Assembly (NCBI RefSeq): GCF_021729145.1 | Contig: NZ_JAJSLW010000020.1 | Coordinates: 1-64,000, forward strand | Direction of reading: 5' to 3' | DNA: 64,000 nucleotides | DNA from: Membranihabitans maritimus | Lineage (GTDB): Bacteria > Bacteroidota > Bacteroidia > Chitinophagales > Saprospiraceae | The notes under the pieces: generated by a model | Told to the model about the DNA's origin: nothing | The model's database searches: none | The model's input: only the letters and a program-made list of their open reading frames with translations | Part shown: piece after piece, positions 44,809 to 54,493 of the stretch | How positions within the stretch are numbered: the stretch's first letter is position 1 | Layout of the letters: each line of letters starts with the position of its first letter | Translations under genes and position numbers: made by a program

Positions 44809-45597
44809 ATGGTGGCGGAATATATCGACAAATTGCTGTCTGTGGAAGAATATTCTTTTTCCCTGGAAGAATTGATGAGCCGAACCCAGAAGAGCAAAAA
44901 CGCAATTTGGCAGGAATTGGCTCATCTGATCGAAAAGAACAAAGTCCTCAATCTAAGAAAGGGCTTCTACCTTATACTGACCCCAAGGTATTCCAGTTTT
45001 CGAAAACTTCCCATAAATCTCTATATCGACAAACTTTTCGATTATTTAGGCCGTAGTTATTATTTAGGTTTTTACAGTGCAGCAAAAGCCTATGGAGCAA
45101 GACATCAACAATCTCAGCGCGATTATGTAATGACATCCTCCCCGAAACTGTTGGATATTCAGAAATCGGCCATTGATATCCGTTTTTTGACCACTTCCGC
45201 TTGGCCGGAACAAAATATACTTTCAAAAAAATCAGATGCCGGAATCTACCATATTTCCAGTCCGGCTTTAACCTTGGCCGATCTGGTACATTATCAGAAC
45301 AAATTAGGCGGGCTGAACCGAATGTTATCCACCATTGAAGAATTATTGGAAGAAGTCAACCAAAAAGACCTAGAAGATTTGTTGAGCTGGTATAGCAACA
45401 AAGCCACACTTCAACGATTAGGTTTTTTATTGGATCAAATAGATGAAGAGAATAGTTTTTCTGCTTTAATTTTTCAACATTTGGAAAAACAAAAAATACA
45501 TCCGGTTTTATTAAAGCCAACCAACCAGCAAAGACCCGGTTCGGTGGATAATAAATGGAAGGTAGATACTAACCTACAGTTAGAAAGCGACCTATGA
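44809..45597 (+). CDS. AbiEi-type antitoxin/transcriptional regulator (type IV TA system)
   Basis: 262 aa. N-terminal winged-helix-like segment (about 5-55, FSLEELMSRTQKSKNAIWQELAHLIEKNKVLNLRKGFYLI) and AbiEi C-terminal features (YIDKLFDYLGRSYYLGFYSAAKAYGARHQQ, the SPALTLADLVHYQNKLGGL segment). These proteins repress the operon and neutralise the AbiEii nucleotidyltransferase toxin. Its stop overlaps the toxin start by 4 bp. It appears intact although the toxin gene is disrupted. Confidence 0.87.
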   Translation: MVAEYIDKLLSVEEYSFSLEELMSRTQKSKNAIWQELAHLIEKNKVLNLRKGFYLILTPRYSSFRKLPINLYIDKLFDYLGRSYYLGFYSAAKAYGARHQQSQRDYVMTSSPKLLDIQKSAIDIRFLTTSAWPEQNILSKKSDAGIYHISSPALTLADLVHYQNKLGGLNRMLSTIEELLEEVNQKDLEDLLSWYSNKATLQRLGFLLDQIDEENSFSALIFQHLEKQKIHPVLLKPTNQQRPGSVDNKWKVDTNLQLESDL

Positions 45598-46383
45598 TTT
45601 CAAAACCTTATATAGCCCAATGGCGGGAATACGCATCTTGGAAAGAATTTGCACAGGTTGAACAGGATTTGATTATTAGTCGGGCGTTGGTAGCAATTTT
45701 TGCCGATGATTTTCTAAGGGAAAACCTTGCTTTCCGGGGCGGCACCGCTCTACATAAATTATATCTGAACCCGGCACCGAGATATTCCGAGGATATTGAC
45801 CTTGTACAGGTTCGGGAAGGCCCTATCAAACCCATTATGAAGCGCATTGGCGAGGTCATTACTTTTTTTGAGGAAGACAGGCGTACACAGGTAAGAGGGC
45901 ACGGAGCAAAAGCGCTGTACAGGTTTACATCGGAATATGAAGAAGAACGTTCGCCGACTAAAATTAGAGATTAATTGTAAAGAACACTTCAACGTACTCG
46001 ATTGGGTAGATTTCCCTTTTGAAATGGCGAACCCTTGGTTTTCGGGGAGAGCTGATATTAAAACATATAAAATCAATGAACTTTTGGGCACGAAGTTGAG
46101 GGCGCTTTATCAACGAAGTAAAGGAAGGGATTTGTTTGATCTGGATTATTCCAGACAATATATGAAACTCGATATTGATGAGATTATCAAGTGCTTTAGG
46201 GTTTATATGGAATCTTCCGTTGGCAAAGTCCCTTCCCAAAAAGAGTTCCTACAAAATATGGAAGCCAAGAAAAACGATGCAGCTTTTGAAGGCGATATGG
46301 AAGGTTTGTTACGGCCGGAAATCCTATACGATCAAAAAGCTGCTTTCCATTGGTTGAAAGAAACGGTTATTCCAAGAATGTGA
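45594..46383 (+). pseudogene. AbiEii-type nucleotidyltransferase toxin gene split by a +1 frameshift
   Basis: The first frame (45594-45974) carries the NTase core GGTALHK (49-55) and SEDIDL (D67, D69). The second (open from about 45937 to 46383) has the family C-terminus NPWFSGRADIKTYKINELLGTKLRALYQRSKGRDLFDLDY. Joining requires losing one base (or adding two) in 45937-45960, where the first frame turns into ERSPTKIRD and stops while the +1 frame continues LKLEINCKE. This is either a 1-bp insertion that inactivated the toxin or a programmed shift; no classic slippery heptamer is evident. The catalytic half is intact. Confidence 0.8.
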
Positions 46384-46388
46384 TTATT

Positions 46389-46760
46389 TTAAAAAGGCGA
46401 TTTATCCTTTGAACCTCTTGCAGTAGCCAACCACTTGCCGTCCTGCTTAATCAGTTTAAAAATACCAGGCGTTTTATCGTATGCTGTGTTATATTTTACC
46501 CAAGCCACATCGCCCATAATCGTATCCTGCAAAACAGTAAAGTTAGAATCATCCTTTGGTGTAGCGTTGAACATATTTATGGTATTCATATAGTTGGAAT
46601 ACGCCTGTGGTGTGGAATGTGCTTTTAAGGTTTCCTCATCTTTTTCATAAAAGCTTTCAATGACAATTTGGGCTGTAGCACTTGGTCCTGAAATTTTAGT
46701 TTCAGAATCAGCACAAGAAAGGAACAGTAATGTGAGCGAAAAAACGACATTTTTTTTCAT
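46389..46760 (-). CDS. Small lipoprotein, DUF4878/NTF2-like
   Basis: 123 aa. Lipobox LFLSC at C16. The rest (ATAQIVIESFYEKDEETLKAHSTPQAYSNY...GDVAWVKYNTAYDKTPGIFKLIKQDGKWLATARGSK) resembles DUF4878/SnoaL-like folds that sit in periplasmic lipoproteins. It is 7 bp after traN in the tra operon and convergent with AbiEii. It may be a conjugation accessory; no proof. Confidence 0.65.
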   Translation of the reverse strand: MKKNVVFSLTLLFLSCADSETKISGPSATAQIVIESFYEKDEETLKAHSTPQAYSNYMNTINMFNATPKDDSNFTVLQDTIMGDVAWVKYNTAYDKTPGIFKLIKQDGKWLATARGSKDKSPF

Positions 46761-46767
46761 AACAGTA

Positions 46768-47607
46768 TTAATTTGGGTTATTAATATATCTATGTGATAG
46801 TTTCATTTCAATATTTCGTTCGCCATCCTTTTCATTCAATTCCAAAACTGCCCTACGGTCATTGGATAATGAAAACTTGGGCAACACATAAACGAAGCGA
46901 ACCGTTTCACTTTCTGTAATTTTTGAAGGCAGATTATTTATGTAAATAGGTTCTTGATAGAGGCGTTGTAACGATTTTCTTTTTCCTTTTTGCCGAGTTT
47001 CAATCGACAGGTTCAAGAAATTCAAATCGTAATCCAAAGCAGAATTATTTTCAATCTGGATAACGAAGTAGAGCTCTTCCTTATCAAAAACAATATTCTC
47101 AACACTCAAAACAATACTTTCGTTTCGTTTCTTAATTCGACCTATGCGCTGTTTTCTATTGAGAAGATACGAGCAGAATTTTTGGTAATAATAGGTTCTA
47201 TTATCTACAAGTTCTTCAGAAGATTCAACAAGAACCGAATCAGTTACAATCGGTTTTTCATTACCGATACTATTTGATAACGGAATGAAATAATTGAGCT
47301 TAGAGAGCTGTTTCTTATATCTTACAATATACGAAAAAATTGAACCATTTCTATTGACTACTAAAAGGTTACTTTCTTTTCCGGGCTTTGCTTGAAGAAG
47401 TCCGAAATACTGTTCTTTTTCACGGTTGTAGGTAAATATAAAGTTATCTGAACCCGTTATGCCTTGCCGTATGGGTTCTGGGAAGAATAGCGCAACGTTT
47501 TTGGTGTCGTTTGCATAAATGGTGTCGAGTAAATGAGTGGTTTGTGCTTTTACTTTTGCGAAAGTCGAACAAATAATAAGAGCGGAAATAATGATATAAT
47601 TTTTCAT
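46768..47607 (-). CDS. traN: Conjugative transposon protein TraN (DUF4138)
   Basis: 279 aa. Signal peptide (about 1-21), then the beta-rich DUF4138 domain (LDTIYANDTKNVALFFPEPIRQGITGSDNF, YYQKFCSYLLNRKQRIG, VFDKEELYFVIQIENNSALDYDLNFLNLSIE). TraN is a periplasmic/outer-membrane component of the Bacteroidota conjugation apparatus, acting like VirB9. Leader contains TTTAAAACGCACT and a hairpin shared with traM. Lies 30 bp downstream of traM. Confidence 0.9.
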   Translation of the reverse strand: MKNYIIISALIICSTFAKVKAQTTHLLDTIYANDTKNVALFFPEPIRQGITGSDNFIFTYNREKEQYFGLLQAKPGKESNLLVVNRNGSIFSYIVRYKKQLSKLNYFIPLSNSIGNEKPIVTDSVLVESSEELVDNRTYYYQKFCSYLLNRKQRIGRIKKRNESIVLSVENIVFDKEELYFVIQIENNSALDYDLNFLNLSIETRQKGKRKSLQRLYQEPIYINNLPSKITESETVRFVYVLPKFSLSNDRRAVLELNEKDGERNIEMKLSHRYINNPN

Positions 47608-47637
47608 AAGAGTGCGTTTTAAATGCCCATTATGGGC

Positions 47638-48567
47638 TCATAATTTCGGTTTTAAGATTAATCTGTAATTGTTCAATACTGTAACCTTTACGTTGCGGTT
47701 ACTTCGTCTTAGTACTTTTGTAACGCCACCTACTTGCGGAACGGTAGGTATGTTGATGTCGCCAATAATATCGTCCAGAACTTCGGTTGTGGCTTCTGCC
47801 CGAAAATTGTTCTGTACGTAGATACCTTCGCTTCCATCAGATATATCAAAAGCTTTAAGTTTTGTGGGATGGTGCTGTATGTTCTCGATTTCAATTAAAG
47901 CCCGATTAGGCTGAAAACTTATAAAACCGAAAATGGGTGTGTTCTTTGGCATTTCTTTACCATTAATGGTAGCAGTTTTGGTCAGTCGCATTCGTAATCT
48001 GGTATTTGCTTTTACAACTTGGTCGCCATCTACCACTACATAAATGGTTTCGTCTGTGTTGCCGATGATGGATTCCTCATTGGGTTTAGGTGCAGCAGCG
48101 AAGAACAATTGATGTTCTAAGCCCAATTCTTTCGCTTCAATTTTTTGTTCCCGTTTTACTTCAGCAGAATTGATTGTTGATACCGCTTTGCGAACAGTTC
48201 TTCTTCGTCCCAAGTTTTGATATCGCGTCTCTGAATACTGAATCTTACCAGCCTCATAGATGCTATCTACGATACGCTCTTTTTCGCGTTCGGGAAGGTT
48301 TGGGTCGTAAAATCCCAAGGAATCAATCAGCTTTTCATCATAGATGCTGGGTGCATTGTTTTCACGCACTTTCTTCAAGTCGTTAATCGCATCAAGCTTG
48401 GAATCATACTCTTTTTGGCCTTCTTCCAAATCAGGAACTAAGGTCTGCTTAAGGTTTTCTGTTTCACTTTCATCATCGCCCATTACCATCACGGAATAGG
48501 AAATCAGAAATATGAAAATCACGGTCAAAACCGCTGCAAATACTATCTTGTTTTTTTCTACTTTCAT
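47638..48567 (-). CDS. traM: Conjugative transposon protein TraM
   Basis: 309 aa. One N-terminal span (about 9-28), a coiled-coil-like segment (SETENLKQ...YDSKLDAINDLKKVREN), then a C-terminal domain (QLFFAAAPKPNEESIIG, VVVDGDQVVKANTRLRMRLTKTATINGKEMPKNTPIFGF) that matches TraM/VirB10-like proteins. It bridges inner and outer membranes. Upstream leader has ATTAAAAACGCACT and a CCGA-TAA-TCGG hairpin. Confidence 0.9.
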   Translation of the reverse strand: MKVEKNKIVFAAVLTVIFIFLISYSVMVMGDDESETENLKQTLVPDLEEGQKEYDSKLDAINDLKKVRENNAPSIYDEKLIDSLGFYDPNLPEREKERIVDSIYEAGKIQYSETRYQNLGRRRTVRKAVSTINSAEVKREQKIEAKELGLEHQLFFAAAPKPNEESIIGNTDETIYVVVDGDQVVKANTRLRMRLTKTATINGKEMPKNTPIFGFISFQPNRALIEIENIQHHPTKLKAFDISDGSEGIYVQNNFRAEATTEVLDDIIGDINIPTVPQVGGVTKVLRRSNRNVKVTVLNNYRLILKPKL

Positions 48568-48600
48568 AATAGTGCGTTTTTAATTACCGATTATCGGCTT

Positions 48601-49215
48601 TCAACTTTCATCTGATATTTTCTTTAAGGTGTTTTCGAAATAGTTAGTAATCAATAATCCGTGCGGATTGTTCGGAAAGTTTCGGTCGACCATAATCAGG
48701 TTTCCGGTGGAAACCAATTCGTAGGTGTCGATGATTGAACCTCTATTGATTTCAAAAATGGTCGTCGTGGTAAAACTATACGCACCATCATTTTCGGTTA
48801 TCCGTGAATCGATGCTCAGCACTTTTTGAACCAATGAATACTGAAGTAATCTATTGTAAACACCATCGGCTTTTTTCTGGCGGTAGAGATTGTCCACGGA
48901 ACTATTACCCAACCAAAGTGCCTTTTCCAAGTTGCGCTCGTAATTACTGGCATCGATGTTATAGAAATAGTTGTGGAACAGATCTAAATGTGCCAAAGCT
49001 TCTACTCTGAAATTCTCTTTTTGGGTCACGACCTTCAGCGGAATGATACTGCCATCGGTATTGATGGCAAAGGCACTATTGAGTGCTTTTTGATTGGTGT
49101 TGAATACCATCCAAACCGAAAATGTACTGGAAAGCAAGGTACACACAACAACCGCCAAAACGATAAATCGATTCAGTTTTAGGACATTGTAAATATTCTT
49201 ATATGGTGTTTTCAT
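48601..49215 (-). CDS. traK: Conjugative transposon protein TraK
   Basis: 204 aa. N-terminal span (about 15-35) and a periplasmic VirB8/TraK-like domain (ALAHLDLFHNYFYNIDASNYERNLEKALWLGNSS). It anchors the channel in the inner membrane. 12 bp after traJ; no traL gene lies between TraK and TraM, unlike CTnDOT. Confidence 0.88.
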   Translation of the reverse strand: MKTPYKNIYNVLKLNRFIVLAVVVCTLLSSTFSVWMVFNTNQKALNSAFAINTDGSIIPLKVVTQKENFRVEALAHLDLFHNYFYNIDASNYERNLEKALWLGNSSVDNLYRQKKADGVYNRLLQYSLVQKVLSIDSRITENDGAYSFTTTTIFEINRGSIIDTYELVSTGNLIMVDRNFPNNPHGLLITNYFENTLKKISDES

Positions 49216-49227
49216 ATTTAATCTGAT

Positions 49228-50070
49228 TTAGGCAGTAAATAATCTGAGTGTAAAGGACGTGGCACGTTTATACAGTTTGAATTTCAGGAACACAATAAAT
49301 CCTACTGAACCCAATTGAACCACAGGTGCAAAAAATCCTTGACCTGTATCGGTTCCGAATAGATTGACCCAAAAATTGGTATTGATTTCAGTATAAATGG
49401 CATTGATAAATACATTGACAAGAAAGAATGCTGGCACGAGCATATATACCGCTGCATATAGTTTAAAGAACGTATAAGCGAGCGAACGGAACTTTTCAAA
49501 AACTGCCAGGCTAATGACCAGAGGAAAGAAGGCTTGCATTATTCCTAAAAGGAAGAAGCGTTCTGCCAAGAATAACGGATAGATGAACAAATCCAATATC
49601 CAAAGTATGGTGCTCATTATGAAAGCCAATATCTTAAAACCGTACAATGGCGTGACCAATGCTTCGTATAAAAGCGTCATTGCCGAACTTGCGGCATCAA
49701 ACAAACTTACGTCTTCCTCTAAAGGAATGTCTTGCATCTGTAAAGGCAATAATGCTGGTGCTGTCCCTCGATATTGCCCTTCAATAGCGACTAAGATGCC
49801 ATCGAAAAAGCTTAAGACCTGTGTTGAGAAAATGACCAAAATGACGATAGCAAAATTTTTGGCCAATTCGCCAGGGCTCAATCCCCAAGTGTAGCCATCC
49901 TTATCTGCAATGCCTTCGTTATACTTTTTAAGGATGTTAACCAGAAAGAACAAGACAGCAAGCGTTTTCATTCCGGCAATGGTGTATTGCGAAAAGTCGC
50001 TGGCCTGTATAGTCTGGAAAACCGTGTCTATATATTCCAGTCCGATTCCTAAGAGAATGGTCGCAGTCAT
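49228..50070 (-). CDS. traJ: Conjugative transposon protein TraJ
   Basis: 280 aa, about seven spans (for example AGMKTLAVLFFLVNIL, FAIVILVIFSTQVLSFF, FLLGIMQAFFPLVISLAVF), like TraJ/VirB6-type polytopic channel proteins. 2 bp after the DUF4141 gene, so coupled. Forms part of the inner-membrane translocation channel. Confidence 0.88.
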   Translation of the reverse strand: MTATILLGIGLEYIDTVFQTIQASDFSQYTIAGMKTLAVLFFLVNILKKYNEGIADKDGYTWGLSPGELAKNFAIVILVIFSTQVLSFFDGILVAIEGQYRGTAPALLPLQMQDIPLEEDVSLFDAASSAMTLLYEALVTPLYGFKILAFIMSTILWILDLFIYPLFLAERFFLLGIMQAFFPLVISLAVFEKFRSLAYTFFKLYAAVYMLVPAFFLVNVFINAIYTEINTNFWVNLFGTDTGQGFFAPVVQLGSVGFIVFLKFKLYKRATSFTLRLFTA

Positions 50071-50072
50071 TT

Positions 50073-50654
50073 TTAATATTCCGTTTCTCTGTTATTGACT
50101 TTATCCTGCATTTTTCTGAAGGAAATAATGTCGCGATAGCGTTTGGTTTTTGTAGTGATGTTGGAAACCATCTGCTTTGATTCCAGCTCTTTTTGCTTTA
50201 AAATTTCAGCGCGCTCTGCATCACTCATTTTTAGGTAATCGCTTGAGAGAACTTCATCAATAAAATCCACCGTGTCCAATGAGTTTTGAACTATGGCATC
50301 AAAAGATTCCACAACCTTTGAAACTTCATCTGGCTTAATGTAAGGCGAGTTGAGAATATCCTGTACATCGTTTTGCATTACGTTGATAAGGCGTTGATTG
50401 TTCTGTCCAATTTCCTCAACTGCCCTCAGTTGCTGGACAACGCTTGATACTTTTTCTATTGCCTCTTTTGCATCTTTCAGGAATTTTACAGACTTAATCA
50501 TCTGGGCTGTCTGCTTTCCAGATTCTATGAGTTGTTTTACCAAGCTGATAAAATTGGTATTATCATAAGTGGGCATTCCTTGGGCAGTCGCATTACCCGA
50601 CATAAACAAAGTCAGGGCTACTGTCATTACTAAAATTTTGATTTTTGTCTTCAT
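50073..50654 (-). CDS. traI: Conjugation protein TraI-like (DUF4141)
   Basis: 193 aa. Signal peptide (about 1-24) and a helical mature part (FISLVKQLIESGKQTAQMIKSVKFLKDAKEAIEKVSSVVQQLRAVEEI) as in DUF4141 proteins, the Bacteroidota counterpart of VirB5. Located between traG and traJ, its usual place. The symbol follows CTnDOT order; it is not the F-plasmid TraI relaxase. Confidence 0.82.
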   Translation of the reverse strand: MKTKIKILVMTVALTLFMSGNATAQGMPTYDNTNFISLVKQLIESGKQTAQMIKSVKFLKDAKEAIEKVSSVVQQLRAVEEIGQNNQRLINVMQNDVQDILNSPYIKPDEVSKVVESFDAIVQNSLDTVDFIDEVLSSDYLKMSDAERAEILKQKELESKQMVSNITTKTKRYRDIISFRKMQDKVNNRETEY

Positions 50655-50658
50655 AATA

Positions 50659-53061
50659 TTATGTTTTAGATGTGAATTGAATTATTGCTTTTTGCATATC
50701 GTGATACTTTTCATAGAGCTTCATAATTTCCTCATTTTCTTGCCCATCGGTCAAGTAAGCGGCATACACTTCCTTAGGAACTTCAAGCCGGAAGATGTTA
50801 CTTTCCTTTCCAATCTTAATGAACATTTCGGTGTACTTGCGCGGACCGGAAAGGTTGTTTTTGATGGATTTTAATTGGTTTAAATCGTGGCTAGATAGGT
50901 TGAGCCTTTTGACCAGTTCGTCATAGCCTTTTTCATTGTTCAGACTATAAATGACCTGCGTATTTTCGAGAATACTTGCGGAAGTCGAATTGTTCGGCAG
51001 CTGGTTGATGGATTGCAGGATGATACCAATAGCACCGTTCTGTTTTCGGATAGCCTGATAATAGAATTCCACGCTTTCGAGTACATTGTCGAACTTCAGT
51101 TGCTTCGCAAACTCATCAAATAGAATAATGCCTTTTTCAGCTCTGTTTTTCCAAATAGTTCTTTGAATGGCGGACTTTATCAGTTTCAGCATCACCGACA
51201 GGATTTCCTTATTGTCCTTGACTTCATCCAGTTCAAAAACAATCAATCGCTTGTCCTCGATTTTATAGGTCTGGTCTTCGCTAACTTCAAAAAGGAAGCT
51301 ATATAGACCATCGCCGACATATTCGGACATTACGTGCAAGAAGCTGGTAACGTTGAAGTAGTCGGGATGGATTTTAAGAGTGTCAAGTAGATTTTCTTGG
51401 CTCTTTTCTATAAAGCTGTAGAAACCATCTAATGAGTGATTTTCAGAAGTACTATAATAATAATGGCGCAGTATCTTTTTGACGGATACTGACTGTGCCT
51501 TGGTTACTTTTAAATCGGAAGCAAACAGTTCAAACAGGAAAACGGATAAGTCTTCCAATCGTTCGGGTGTGAGGTCATTTGTGTCACTTATGTAAAATGG
51601 ATTGATGCCTAAGTTTTTTCCGCTTTCGTAGCGAAGTACCGTGTATTTTTCAGGATAGAGTTTGGCAAACTTGGTGTATGAGCCACCCAAATCAATGATG
51701 ACCAAGCGAACACCACTTTCAAAATATTGGCGCAGAATATTATTTGCCAAAAAGGATTTACCTTCGCCTGTTGGCGCGAAAATAGCAAAGTTCCGTGCCT
51801 TGATGCGTTTCTTCTTTTCGTCCCAAACATCCTTTAATACGGGAATGTTATGCTCACGGTCATTAAAGATGATTCCGGTATTATCAGATTTATAGTTTGT
51901 ATTGTTGATGAACAGGCAAAGTGCGTGCTTTAAATCCGTTACATACAGATCGTTGTTTGAAAAGTTGGATGAAAAGCAGCAGTAACTATTTAGAATATAG
52001 TTTTTACGTTCTTCGCCTCGTGGGTAATACGGGATGATATCCAATTCTTTGAATTCAGTTTTTATTTTGGAACCGATCTGGCTAAGGTTGACCGGGTTTT
52101 TATCCCAATAGACAATGTTCAGATGACCACGAATAATCCGCGCATTGTCATCCGCATTGATCTGGTCAAGGATGTGCTGGATTTTTCCTAATACCACTTT
52201 GTTTTGCGAACCAAAGTTGGAACTTTTGTTTAGTTCCTCGACTTTCTTATCGAGCAGCTTGCGCCACTTCTGTTTATCGTCCAGATAAAGAATTTGGTTG
52301 ACAATGTGGTTTTCGTTAAGCGTAAGCCCTAAACCATCAATAAACCCTTGATGAAACACAAAATCGTCAGAAGTGAATTTCTCATTGGTCTTGCTACTTT
52401 GTACACTTTCGCCAAAGCACAGTTCGCTGTTGATGGCCAGGGCATCAAGATAGTTTTCGCCTATATTGACGTTTTTCTTTTCAAGTAAAATATCCGTATC
52501 AAAACCTTCATTGAAGCCATTAAAGTACCCATTGGTCAGTTGCTCAATCCCTTTCGCTTCAAGCGGAAAAAATTCCATTTTACGGCTATTGTTGATAAAG
52601 GAAACCGAATCACTTACCGAGCCGATAAAGCGTTGCACGGTATCATCAAGTTCCCGGATAATGCTCTTGGAAACCTTTCGGAAGGGGTTGACATATTTGG
52701 GACTGTTAAGTGCTTTGTTCTTGGTCAGGATAAAGAACAGGAAACAGCGGTGCTCCATATATTCACGCCCTTTAAAATGATCGTGGGTCGCTTTTTCCAA
52801 AAAGGTTTTATTGGGCAGTTGTTGCGAAGAATAGGATTTTTTCAAATAAATATCCTGCTTATGAACTACAGTTCCCACCGGCAACGACTTCAAAGCCTGA
52901 AACCAAGCCCCGTGCATATCCTCAAAATCCTTTTCGGACAAGGAATAGATTTCGGGCAAATTGCCTTCATAGCACAAGACCACATTGCCATTATTGGCAA
53001 AAATGATATTGTCCTGAATATCCGCTATGGGTCGGTATGCCGAAAGGTTAATCTTGTTCAT
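50659..53061 (-). CDS. traG: Conjugation ATPase TraG (VirB4-like)
   Basis: 800 aa. VirB4-type domain with P-loop APTGEGKS (429-436), a Walker B region near 640 (KGIILFDEFAKQL) and a Gln motif IGIILQSINQL. In Bacteroidota ICE naming this is TraG, the energiser of the secretion channel, not the coupling protein. Overlaps traF by 14 bp. Confidence 0.92.
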   Translation of the reverse strand: MNKINLSAYRPIADIQDNIIFANNGNVVLCYEGNLPEIYSLSEKDFEDMHGAWFQALKSLPVGTVVHKQDIYLKKSYSSQQLPNKTFLEKATHDHFKGREYMEHRCFLFFILTKNKALNSPKYVNPFRKVSKSIIRELDDTVQRFIGSVSDSVSFINNSRKMEFFPLEAKGIEQLTNGYFNGFNEGFDTDILLEKKNVNIGENYLDALAINSELCFGESVQSSKTNEKFTSDDFVFHQGFIDGLGLTLNENHIVNQILYLDDKQKWRKLLDKKVEELNKSSNFGSQNKVVLGKIQHILDQINADDNARIIRGHLNIVYWDKNPVNLSQIGSKIKTEFKELDIIPYYPRGEERKNYILNSYCCFSSNFSNNDLYVTDLKHALCLFINNTNYKSDNTGIIFNDREHNIPVLKDVWDEKKKRIKARNFAIFAPTGEGKSFLANNILRQYFESGVRLVIIDLGGSYTKFAKLYPEKYTVLRYESGKNLGINPFYISDTNDLTPERLEDLSVFLFELFASDLKVTKAQSVSVKKILRHYYYSTSENHSLDGFYSFIEKSQENLLDTLKIHPDYFNVTSFLHVMSEYVGDGLYSFLFEVSEDQTYKIEDKRLIVFELDEVKDNKEILSVMLKLIKSAIQRTIWKNRAEKGIILFDEFAKQLKFDNVLESVEFYYQAIRKQNGAIGIILQSINQLPNNSTSASILENTQVIYSLNNEKGYDELVKRLNLSSHDLNQLKSIKNNLSGPRKYTEMFIKIGKESNIFRLEVPKEVYAAYLTDGQENEEIMKLYEKYHDMQKAIIQFTSKT

Positions 53062-53332
53062 AATCGATGCCGGAGTTTCTTTTGTTACTGATGATTTGTG
53101 GGAAGGCTTTTGCCATTTGGAAAAGCTGTGGATTGCCGGTTATCCGGGTCAAAGCGATATACAAGGCTGAATTGAGCAGCAATACGCCAATGATTATTCC
53201 GAAGCTGAACGAGAAGATGATGACCAGTAGCGAAGCGAGAATGGAAACCATCATTATGGCAAACAAGGATATGGGCAGTCCGAAAATGACCGCCCGCTTC
53301 CTGATGTTTTTATAGACCTCGAATTTCTTCAT
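53048..53332 (-). CDS. traF: Conjugative transposon protein TraF (DUF4133)
   Basis: 94 aa with two spans (about 15-32 and 34-58) in the DUF4133 layout: FEVYKNIRKRAVIFGLPISLF, then ITGNPQLFQMAKAFPQIISNKRN. VirB3-like partner of the VirB4-type ATPase encoded next, with which it overlaps. Confidence 0.85.
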   Translation of the reverse strand: MKKFEVYKNIRKRAVIFGLPISLFAIMMVSILASLLVIIFSFSFGIIIGVLLLNSALYIALTRITGNPQLFQMAKAFPQIISNKRNSGIDYEQD

Positions 53333-53368
53333 AAAGCTCTTCTATTAAAGCCCTCGATGAGGGTTCAT

Positions 53369-53656
53369 TTATACTACGATTCCTATTAGGTAAGTAAAGA
53401 TTCCAACTACAGCTCCCGCTATTAGCACAAATACGAGTACACGGGTAATTCCTTTTTTAAGGTCTGCATTTTCCCCAAAGAAATGTCCTGCGTTGAACAG
53501 GAAACCGATAAGGAAAATCACCCCGAGGATTATCGGAAAAATGGTTCTGATGGTGTTTGAAACATCGTCAACTGAATCTTCGATTCCGCCGATTTGTGCA
53601 AAAAGTGATGTTGAGAGCAACGAAAGAAAAGTTGCCAAGTAGATTGATTTTTTCAT
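53369..53656 (-). CDS. traE: Conjugative transposon protein TraE (DUF4134)
   Basis: 95 aa. Signal-like N-terminus followed by two spans (about 38-58, 70-92): GIEDSVDDVSNTIRTIFPIILGVIFLIGFLFNAGHFFGE is the DUF4134 hallmark. VirB2-like pilin or channel subunit. First tra gene of the minus-strand operon; leader TTTAAACTGTTCCATT precedes the start. Confidence 0.87.
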   Translation of the reverse strand: MKKSIYLATFLSLLSTSLFAQIGGIEDSVDDVSNTIRTIFPIILGVIFLIGFLFNAGHFFGENADLKKGITRVLVFVLIAGAVVGIFTYLIGIVV

Positions 53657-53845
53657 AATGGAACAGTTTAAATTTTTGATTCGTTTTCGTTAAGGGAAAA
53701 GTATATATATTTGTATTCAAATACTTGAAAATCAAATATTTGTGAATAAAATATTATTTGGTATTAATTGAATTCCGTTGCCATTATTTGACATCAAATT
53801 TTATGGATTTTGGAAGGTAGATTGTTGATAATCCGAAAAGTGAAA

Positions 53846-54493
53846 ATGAAAAAAGTGCTCAAAAACGTCAGTTTTGTGATTTTGCTTCTAAAAATGTGTG
53901 TCATTTTTGGACAAGAAACGAGTGTTCAAAAACGAATAATAATTGACGTTGGACACGGAGGAAAAGATGCTGGTGCAATTGGTGTAAATGGAATCTAAGA
54001 AAAGGATGTGGTTTTGGATATTGCAAATGCCATTTTGAAGCTGAATAATGTATTGGAAGAGCCTTTGGATATTTATTTAACCAGGTATAGTGATACACTA
54101 ATTTCTTTATCTGACAGAACTAAGCTGGCCAAAGCATTAAAAGCGGATTTATTTGTGTCCTTGCATTGCAATCATTCTGATAATCCGGATGCGAGAGGGA
54201 TTGAGGTTTATGCTTTAAGAAAACAAGAAAAATTCTCGATGGAATTGGTATTTGCAGGCTATAAAATTGAAAGGGCACTTTGTGAAGTAATAGGTTATGA
54301 AAGTAGAGGTGTGAAGTTTGCCAACTTTCAAGTTCTGAGGGAAATGATTGGGTATTGCCCGGCCATACTTGTGGAAGCTGGATTTCTTACCAATGAAGAT
54401 GAGGGAAATTATTTTTTGATACCTGAAAAAATTAAGGCAATGGCATTGGCTATTTTGATGGGAATAGATAACTATTTAAAAACCAAATTATGA
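53846..54493 (+). pseudogene. N-acetylmuramoyl-L-alanine amidase interrupted by an in-frame stop
   Basis: Signal peptide from M at 53846 (MKKVLKNVSFVILLLKMC), then amidase_3: zinc His in IIIDVGHGGKDAGA, EKDVVLD, HCNHSD and catalytic Glu in LVEAGFLTN. Codon 51 is TAA (53996-53998), directly before the zinc-ligand Glu of EKD; the frame then continues unbroken to 54493. One C-to-T change of CAA would explain it (GVNGI-Q-EKD is a common wording). A peptidoglycan amidase is expected in such ICEs to open the wall for the pilus, so the loss may limit transfer. Confidence 0.82.
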
